Assembly (NCBI GenBank): GCA_964355975.1
Contig: CAYHFW010000013.1
Location: 1-57,434, forward strand
Length of the DNA stretch: 57,434 nt
Reading direction: 5' to 3'
Source of the DNA: F1-60-MAGs104 sp964355975
GTDB taxonomy: Bacteria; Planctomycetota; Phycisphaerae; Phycisphaerales; SM1A02
In this document: positions 52,028-57,434 of the stretch, piece by piece
Layout of the letters: every line of letters begins with the position of its first letter
How positions within the stretch are numbered: the stretch's first letter is position 1
The notes under the pieces: generated by a model
The model's input: only the letters and a program-made list of their open reading frames with translations
Told to the model about the DNA's origin: nothing
The model's database searches: none
Translations under genes and position numbers: made by a program

Positions 52028-52858
52028 TCATTGCAGCGGTCGCACGTCGATCTTCCATCCATCTGTGGATGGCGCCGCGAGCAACGCGCGCGCAATCGCG
52101 TCAAGACCAGCGTTGAGTTTGCCCTCGCGCAAGAGCACGCGCGTGCGATCTCCGTTGAGCGCTTCGACTTCAACCGCCTTGGGGGCGAGGGTTGCTGGCT
52201 CGAACACCATGACAATCGCTGCGTGGTCTCGGGCCATCGCCGTTCCAGCGCGAGGCACAAGTCGCAGCGCAATGAGATCACTTGACTGCAACGACTTGAA
52301 GAACGGCGCAGTCGGCAGCGCCGCACTCGTCACTGTGAACTCGCGCAGCACATCTGCCTTTGGTTGACCGAGCGGCACCGGAAACGCTCCTTCACCAACG
52401 CGCAGTGGATCGAATGCCTCCCCCGTGCGCGCGAGTTGGCGGCGAATCACCTGCTTGCGCTCGACATCGAATTCGCTCAGCCATCCTGCAGAAAAAATGA
52501 ATCTCCGCGAATCAGTTGACCCTCGACCGGTGCTGTCGATCGTCTCGTCAAAGATGATCGCGATCTCGCGCGTTGCCCCCGCTGGACCAACCACGACCAC
52601 GCGTCCCCGCCGAATCTCGCGTTCATCGGTGAGCGCTTCGAACTTTTCCATCGTGGCAGCTGCTGTGAAATCTTTCAGTGTCTGTCCTTGTGCTTCGAGT
52701 TGATCGAGCACCCGTTCAACATCGACCTCTCGTGTAGGCGGCGCGCTCGGCGTCGCAGCAGGCGTCGCAACGGGCGTCGCAGCAGGCGGCGCAACGGGCG
52801 GCGCAACGGGCTGCGCGCTTTGGCATCCAATCACCAACAACAAAAGCAGTGTGTTCAT
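52028..52858 (-). CDS. LolA-like lipoprotein
   Basis: This protein of about 276 residues starts MNTLLLLLVIGC, a very short lipoprotein signal with the lipid Cys at residue 12. A Pro/Ala/Val/Thr-rich linker follows, encoded by 12-bp repeats. The mature domain has the LolA/LolB-type pattern: LKDFTAAATMEKFEAL, then beta strands RRGRVVVVGPAG, REIAIIFDE and SRRFIFSAGWLSEFD. Related proteins carry lipoproteins across the periplasm, but this one is itself membrane-anchored. It lies 19 bp after ribBA on the same strand. Confidence 0.75.
   Translation of the reverse strand: MNTLLLLLVIGCQSAQPVAPPVAPPAATPVATPAATPSAPPTREVDVERVLDQLEAQGQTLKDFTAAATMEKFEALTDEREIRRGRVVVVGPAGATREIAIIFDETIDSTGRGSTDSRRFIFSAGWLSEFDVERKQVIRRQLARTGEAFDPLRVGEGAFPVPLGQPKADVLREFTVTSAALPTAPFFKSLQSSDLIALRLVPRAGTAMARDHAAIVMVFEPATLAPKAVEVEALNGDRTRVLLREGKLNAGLDAIARALLAAPSTDGWKIDVRPLQ
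52749..52808. repeat. Five 12-bp tandem repeats in the lipoprotein linker
   Basis: Units GGCGTCGCAGCA, GGCGTCGCAACG, GGCGTCGCAGCA, GGCGGCGCAACG and GGCGGCGCAACG stand head to tail in frame, encoding the Pro/Ala/Val/Thr linker on the minus strand. Unit changes keep the frame, so linker length can vary between strains. Confidence 0.8.
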
Positions 52859-52877
52859 GCGGGGGCTCGCGCGCTGT

Positions 52878-54095
52878 TCATTCAATCGGAACTTGATCGA
52901 CAATTTCCAGTCCAAATCCGTGCAGCCCTGGCATCGCCTTGGGACGATCGGTCAACACAATCAGTCTCTTCAGCCCAAGGTCACGCAAAATCTGTCCGCC
53001 AATTCCAAACTCGCGCTGGTCCATCGGCTGCGCGCGCGCGCCAATCCCTCCAGGTCGTGTGAGGTCAGGCGCGTTCACATCATCGCCCCCCGCGCGGCGC
53101 ACTTGATGAATCATGTCGGTGAGCTCTTCGCCCTCGGGCTCGCTGCGCAGATACACCAGCGCACCGCGGCCCGCTTTGCGAATCGCGCGCAACGATGCGC
53201 GCACAGTCTCTTGCCCACTCCGCTCACCCGCAGCGCGCGTGGTGGCAAAGATGTCGCCCAAGATGTCGCGCCGGTGCATTCGCACGAGCACCGCATCGTT
53301 CTGCTCGATGGGCGTGCCGTTCGAATGCAGCGCTCCGATTCCGCCCAAACACAGGGCCAAATGCGGCTGCGGATCAAGCGAACTATGCCACGCAAACAGC
53401 GTGAACGTGCCTTCTGGAGTTTCGATCGGCACTCCACACATCGGCGCAATGCGCGTCACGAGCGTCTCTTGTCGCAGGCGATACTCGATGATCTGCTCCA
53501 CCGAGCACATCTTGAGCGCGTGCTTCGCGCAGAGCACCGTCAAGTCGTCCATGCGTGCCATTTCTCCATCTTCGCGCACGACTTCGATGATGCACGCAGC
53601 GGGCTTCATTCCCGCGAGTCGACAAAGATCAACCGATCCTTCTGTCTGACCAGTGCGCACAAGCACACCACCCTCGCGCGCACGCAGTGGATTGATGTGC
53701 CCCGGCCGCACCAGATCATCAGGACGCGTCGCGCCATCGGCGAGCATCCGAATCGTCGTCGCGCGATCACGCGCGCTGATTCCGGTTCCGACTCCGTGCC
53801 GGGGATGCCCGTCGACCGAGACGGTGAACGCAGTGCCGCGCAGACTCGAGTTCGCGCCAGCCTGCGGCGCAAGCGCAAGTCGGTCGCATGTCTCACCATC
53901 GAGTGCAACGCACAAGTACCCCGCTGCGACGCGCGTGAGAAAATTCACGGTCTCTGGGGTCACTGACTCTGCGCAGCACACCAGATCGCCCTCGTTCTCA
54001 CGCTGCTCATCATCAACAAGCACAATCGTGCGACCAGCGCGGAGCTCGTCAAGAATCTCAGGGATCGGCGAGAAGTTCATCATGGGAGGGTTCAC
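52878..54095 (-). CDS. ribBA: 3,4-dihydroxy-2-butanone 4-phosphate synthase with degenerate GTP cyclohydrolase II-like domain
   Basis: This 405-residue protein is built like RibBA. The N-terminal RibB domain has DDEQRENEGD near 28, RHGVGTGISARDRATTI and RPGHINPLRAREGGVL. The position of E. coli RibB His153 holds Gln (RTGQTEGSVDL). The C-terminal RibA-like domain keeps DQREFGIGGQILRDLG and the GLEIVDQVPI end but lacks the three zinc cysteines: the HSEC...RCDCG region reads HRRDILGDIFATTRAAG. GTP cyclohydrolase II activity is therefore unlikely. The start is GTG at 54095, with GGAAGGA just upstream. A separate ribA elsewhere is expected. Confidence 0.9.
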   Translation of the reverse strand: MNPPMMNFSPIPEILDELRAGRTIVLVDDEQRENEGDLVCCAESVTPETVNFLTRVAAGYLCVALDGETCDRLALAPQAGANSSLRGTAFTVSVDGHPRHGVGTGISARDRATTIRMLADGATRPDDLVRPGHINPLRAREGGVLVRTGQTEGSVDLCRLAGMKPAACIIEVVREDGEMARMDDLTVLCAKHALKMCSVEQIIEYRLRQETLVTRIAPMCGVPIETPEGTFTLFAWHSSLDPQPHLALCLGGIGALHSNGTPIEQNDAVLVRMHRRDILGDIFATTRAAGERSGQETVRASLRAIRKAGRGALVYLRSEPEGEELTDMIHQVRRAGGDDVNAPDLTRPGGIGARAQPMDQREFGIGGQILRDLGLKRLIVLTDRPKAMPGLHGFGLEIVDQVPIE

Positions 54096-54109
54096 TTTAT
54101 CCTTCCGTC

Positions 54110-55372
54110 ATGTCTCCCGCACCACGCCCTTCTCTCTCCGACCGCACTGCCCGCCGCGATGAACTCTGGCTGCTTGAACTCACAAGCACTCCAACTGCCG
54201 CAGGGCATGAAGAACGGGTGATGGTTTGGATCGACCAATGGATCGCATCCCGCCGCGCACGCCTCGATGTTCGCCGCGATGATGCAGGCAACTTTCTCAT
54301 TCAACGCAAGGATCGCTCGCGCACCGCTCGCCCGATCATCATCACAGCCCATCTTGATCACCCCGCATTCGTCGTCACTGCGCTTCCACCTCTCCGCGGC
54401 ACCAAAGCGGCACGCCGCACTGCGCAACTCGAGTTTCGCGGAGGAGTCAACGACCCATACTTCGTCAAGTCGCGCATCGAGGTCATCGATTATTCAGGAT
54501 CGCGCCACCCTGCGACGATCACGGCACTCGACGCAGCGACGAAACCCTTCAAGCGTGTCACCGTTCGATTCGATGTTGCCCCTGCGCCGAGCACTGTCGC
54601 ACTCGGCGACATCGGTCGTTGGCTCTTGCCTGCGCCGCGCATCGCGACGCGCGAACTCGCAGCGCGCACGCCAGAATCTCCCGCACGCTCTGCGCGCGTC
54701 ATCGAAACGCACGCGTGCGACGACCTCGCCGCCGTCGCAGCAGCATGCGCGGCGTTCGATCGTTTGCTCAAGAACAAGGCCGCCGCAAATGTCGGACTGC
54801 TCTTCACGGTCGCCGAAGAGGTCGGATTCATCGGAGCAATTCATGCGGCGCGCGCGAAGTTCATCCCCAAGAATTCGCGGCTTCTCTGTCTCGAGAATTC
54901 TCGCAGCTTTCCGTTCGACTCGCCCATCGGGGATGGCGCGATCCTGCGTGTCGGTGATCGCCTCAGCGTCTTCAGTCCGACGCTCACGAACGAACTCTCC
55001 AAACTTTTCACAGCGCATGCGAAGGCAACGCCCGCGTTCAAGTGGCAGCGCAAACTCATGGCGGGCGGAGCGTGCGAAGCGACGGCATTTGCCGCATATG
55101 GATTCGAGTCGACCTGCCTCTGCCTGCCACTGGGCAACTACCACAACATGAAAGACATCGATGGCGTCGCTGCTGGCAAGCGTCCCGCAATCATCGACTG
55201 TGAATTCGTTGCACTCAGCGACTTTCACTCACTCATCGAAATGCTGTTGGTCGCAACAACCGAACTCGGCAAGGCCGACTCGACGCGCGCGCGCGCCAAG
55301 AAGACACAGCACACGCACTTTGCGCTGATGGAAGATCTCTACGCGCGCACTTCGCATGTGCTCGGCGGGTGA
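54110..55372 (+). CDS. M42-family aminopeptidase-like metallopeptidase
   Basis: This 420-residue protein has the M42/M28 zinc-peptidase plan: LTSTPTAAGHEERV at the start, ITAHLDHPAF (first metal His and Asp) near 80, ACDDLAAVAAACAAF (bridging Asp) near 205, TVAEEVGFIGA (catalytic and metal Glu pair) near 240, and LPLGNYHNM (His) near 345. It should trim peptides in the cytoplasm. The C-terminal extension (TRARAKKTQHTH) is unusual. Its ATG lies only 14 bp from the divergent ribBA start, so promoters must overlap coding sequence. Confidence 0.85.
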   Translation: MSPAPRPSLSDRTARRDELWLLELTSTPTAAGHEERVMVWIDQWIASRRARLDVRRDDAGNFLIQRKDRSRTARPIIITAHLDHPAFVVTALPPLRGTKAARRTAQLEFRGGVNDPYFVKSRIEVIDYSGSRHPATITALDAATKPFKRVTVRFDVAPAPSTVALGDIGRWLLPAPRIATRELAARTPESPARSARVIETHACDDLAAVAAACAAFDRLLKNKAAANVGLLFTVAEEVGFIGAIHAARAKFIPKNSRLLCLENSRSFPFDSPIGDGAILRVGDRLSVFSPTLTNELSKLFTAHAKATPAFKWQRKLMAGGACEATAFAAYGFESTCLCLPLGNYHNMKDIDGVAAGKRPAIIDCEFVALSDFHSLIEMLLVATTELGKADSTRARAKKTQHTHFALMEDLYARTSHVLGG

Positions 55373-55427
55373 GGCAGGTCTTCTCTCAACCAATTCGACA
55401 ACACTCGACTTCGCTTCGCCCTTGAAA

Positions 55428-55464
55428 TGGTGAGCTGGTGTCGCTTTTCGACACTGGGCCACCA
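55428..55464. repeat. Imperfect hairpin downstream of the M42 gene
   Basis: TGGTG (55428-55432) pairs with CACCA (55460-55464) and GTGTCG (55438-55443) with CGACAC (55449-55454), with mismatches between. No T-run follows. The outer GAAATGGTG word also occurs in the palindrome at 38865-38934. Confidence 0.4.
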
Positions 55465-55499
55465 ATTCAACAGAGTTAGCGAGAAGCGCTCATGGTGCG

Positions 55500-56042
55500 G
55501 TGGCGCCCGAGCTTCGGCGACTGACCGGCTGGAGCGGCAAGTACGGGCTCTTGCTTGCTTACTGTGGCGAGGAGATCCGCGGACACGCAGTTGGGGTTCT
55601 CGTCGACCCGAACGGCAACTACTGGTGGATCGACCCGTTGCGCCGCGACCATCCGGCACTACGCGGGCCATTCGACAACGCAGACGCCGCATTGGCTGAT
55701 GCACATCGCGCGTGCTTCGCGGGTTGTAGTGGCCGAGTGGTTGATTCCGATGGCAATTCCGTGCATGATCGGGTACGGGAACTTGCGCCGGACGGCCTCT
55801 GGGGGGTCGAGTCCACAGAGGGAAAACCTTGGTACACGAATCCTGGCCTTCGTCAAACCTTCTGTGAGAGGCTCGCTTTCTGCTGTGAGCGGCATGTGGG
55901 GTTTGGGAATTGCGTCTGGCCTGCTTGGGCGCTCCCGCTCCAACAGGATGTTCTGAGTTGTGCCATCGCGGACTATCTTCCGACCCCGTGGAATCCAGAC
56001 TGGGGAACAAGGCTGCCGTGCAACCCATCGTCGCATCCGTGA
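55500..56042 (+). CDS. Hypothetical protein
   Basis: This 180-residue ORF opens at a GTG. It has a conserved-looking core, YGLLLAYCGEEIRGHAVGVLVDPNGNYWWIDPLRR, which reads like a small alpha/beta domain. It is unusually rich in Cys and Trp for this window, and no family is recognised. The start is uncertain, with no clear Shine-Dalgarno. It is the first of three uncharacterised plus-strand genes and ends 22 bp before the next. Confidence 0.45.
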   Translation: MAPELRRLTGWSGKYGLLLAYCGEEIRGHAVGVLVDPNGNYWWIDPLRRDHPALRGPFDNADAALADAHRACFAGCSGRVVDSDGNSVHDRVRELAPDGLWGVESTEGKPWYTNPGLRQTFCERLAFCCERHVGFGNCVWPAWALPLQQDVLSCAIADYLPTPWNPDWGTRLPCNPSSHP

Positions 56043-56064
56043 TGTGCGGCCCCGACCAATCGCG

Positions 56065-57000
56065 ATGAAGTTGATCCGATTCATCATCACTTCTGTCTGT
56101 GTGGGTGCGCTCGCGTCGTTTGGAGTGAGCGCGCTAGCCGCGTGGGATGCGAGCCATCCATCCGCGACTGGGCATGGCGAGCCACTTCGCTTTCGCGAAG
56201 ATGAACGTCCTGTGATCCTGCAACTCTGGACCATCGTGACTCCGAAAAGTTGGGGGGCTGGAAGTGTCTTCTGGGGGCATGAACGCCCGCTCGAACGCAC
56301 GCAAGGAGTGTTCCGCTGTGAGAACAACGCAGTTGTCTGGCGGATTGGCAGAGGGCTGTTCGATTCGATCATCGTCGTTCAGTGCGCGGTTCGAGGAGAC
56401 GAGTCATCAGATGATGCAAAGGCGTGGCACTGGAACTGCCTCAATGGACAACCATTCTTGAGCCGCGACGAGGATGTGGACGATCCCGCACGCTTGGTTG
56501 TTGTGCCAGGGCCGCGCTGGTTTACACAGCATCCGCGCAGTGAGGTCACTGGCGAGATCCCCAATGATGCGACGCTCGTGTCGATGTGGTACGAGGCCAC
56601 GCCGCTCGACGAATCACAACTCGTTGCTGGTTACACGCAGACGCCGGACGAGATTGCGAAGACCGTATTCATGGAGGAACAGTGCATCGAAGAGACTCGT
56701 GGATACGGGTGGCCTCTGCGCACCTTTGTCGTTCGCGGCGTGCTGCGCCTTCGCTACTTCTACTCAGCTGAACTCGTCACAGGCGATTCGATGGAAGAGT
56801 GGAGTAATGGGATCGGTGCGCTGCCCAGACCAGCGCGCGTCGCTGGACTTGCATATCTGCCTGCGACTGGGATTGCGTGGCATCCGATCTGGTTGCTCCT
56901 AGCCATGAACTCGGTGATTCTCGGCGTGCCGTTGACGGTCGGTGCGATCGCCGCGCGACGAGTGGTTCGGTGGTGCATGAGATTCACCGCATCGAACTGA
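56065..57000 (+). CDS. Membrane-anchored hypothetical protein
   Basis: This protein of about 311 residues has an N-terminal signal-anchor (FIITSVCVGALASFGVSALAA) and a C-terminal helix (HPIWLLLAMNSVILGVPLTVGAIAA) ending in a basic tail. The ~230-residue segment between is probably extracytoplasmic. No family is recognised. The start at 56065 is chosen because it begins the signal sequence directly; a longer frame to 55960 overlaps the previous gene. It lies between two other unknown genes in the same direction. Confidence 0.65.
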   Translation: MKLIRFIITSVCVGALASFGVSALAAWDASHPSATGHGEPLRFREDERPVILQLWTIVTPKSWGAGSVFWGHERPLERTQGVFRCENNAVVWRIGRGLFDSIIVVQCAVRGDESSDDAKAWHWNCLNGQPFLSRDEDVDDPARLVVVPGPRWFTQHPRSEVTGEIPNDATLVSMWYEATPLDESQLVAGYTQTPDEIAKTVFMEEQCIEETRGYGWPLRTFVVRGVLRLRYFYSAELVTGDSMEEWSNGIGALPRPARVAGLAYLPATGIAWHPIWLLLAMNSVILGVPLTVGAIAARRVVRWCMRFTASN

Positions 57001-57060
57001 CGTGCGGCCAACGCACTCATGGGCGCCACTGCCGCATCTTTCACTAGGCGCGTGCGGGGG

Positions 57061-57402
57061 ATGGACGGGGTGGACGAGAAGACCTACACGAAGTTGATTC
57101 GCAACCTCCGCGCGACCCTGGTTGCCGAGCGCGCGTACGACGACGCGCTTGCGGGCGACCCTGATCCGATCGGCGGATTTCTCGACGAAGCCTTCTGGTC
57201 GGGCATGGCGACGGGTGTCGCGCGTGCATTTCCATCGGGGCTCATTCCGGCGCCCAGCACCGCCACTGCGGCGGAGAAGTGGGCCATCAAGGATGGCTGC
57301 CATCCTGATGCAGCACGAGGATCGGCGCAAGCAGGGTGGACTTCCCCACTTTCGGTGGACACCACAACCGGGGAGATTCAAGCGCTCATGGTGCGTTGGT
57401 GA
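57061..57402 (+). CDS. Hypothetical small protein
   Basis: This 113-residue ORF (MDGVDEKTYTKLI onwards) has an acidic/helical first half (LRATLVAERAYDDALAGDPDP) and a Trp-containing second half (GWTSPLSVDTTTGEI). No family is recognised. The frame is open to 57019, but an in-frame ATG at 57061 gives the more natural N-terminus. It ends 32 bp before the window edge. Confidence 0.45.
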   Translation: MDGVDEKTYTKLIRNLRATLVAERAYDDALAGDPDPIGGFLDEAFWSGMATGVARAFPSGLIPAPSTATAAEKWAIKDGCHPDAARGSAQAGWTSPLSVDTTTGEIQALMVRW

Positions 57403-57434
57403 TCCCTGCACCTCTGCCTGCTCGTGCAACTGTT

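Noticed and set aside
52851..53966. 371-codon plus-strand frame antisense to ribBA
   Set aside because: ribBA is unambiguous and the opposite frame has no recognisable domain.

Overview
The window looks like chromosomal DNA of a GC-rich planctomycete, most likely class Phycisphaerae. Three things point there. One is a secreted protein ending in a VPTPG motif, a hydrophobic stretch and a basic tail, as in planctomycetal PEP-CTERM-like sorting signals. Another is a fused 3-dehydroquinate dehydratase/shikimate dehydrogenase. The third is the number of large secreted proteins without a recognisable family. The taxonomic call is inference, because no rRNA gene is present.

Layout. Positions 1-3130 are the integrase end of an integrative element seated at the 3' end of tRNA-Ala(GGC). 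It carries a tyrosine integrase, two small coupled ORFs, an excisionase-like HTH protein and a primase-like Toprim protein; the other end lies outside the window. Positions 3.2-16.6 kb are core metabolism: trxA, folP, a secreted protein, glmS, 5-formyl-THF cyclo-ligase, a LysM/L,D-transpeptidase, pdxA, a Xer recombinase, trpS, a CPBP membrane protease, trpC and asd. Positions 16.6-22.9 kb are the most interesting part. A 49-codon double-glycine precursor peptide gene faces a three-gene export operon: an HlyD-type adaptor, an ABC transporter with a C39 peptidase, and a second ABC transporter. These match the NHLP/NHLM-type peptide secretion system. Positions 22.9-45 kb hold apaG, a lipoprotein, tRNA-Gln(CTG), a BtuF-like protein, clpB, a GAF protein, a flippase, an asparagine synthase, a lipoprotein, aroC, aroDE, phenylalanine hydroxylase, pepP, thiC, a duplicated Lrp-type regulator, threonine dehydratase and an MFS transporter. 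Positions 45-57.4 kb hold a PEP-CTERM-like protein, a TPR/zinc-protease protein, a large unknown secreted protein, a thioesterase, a LolA-like lipoprotein, a RibB/RibA-like fusion, an M42 peptidase and three uncharacterised genes.

Shared themes are folate/one-carbon metabolism (folP, cyclo-ligase), aromatic amino acids (trpC, trpS, aroC, aroDE, phhA), B vitamins (pdxA, thiC, ribBA) and the cell envelope (glmS, L,D-transpeptidase, asd, flippase, lipoproteins). Genes are tightly packed with many ATGA overlaps. The few longer intergenic gaps hold small repeats that recur across the window: a ~95-bp element with GCGGCGGAA ends near 15.4, 39.0 and 51.4 kb, and a hairpin element at 17.0 and 51.3 kb whose interior is inverted relative to a conserved 12-bp flank.
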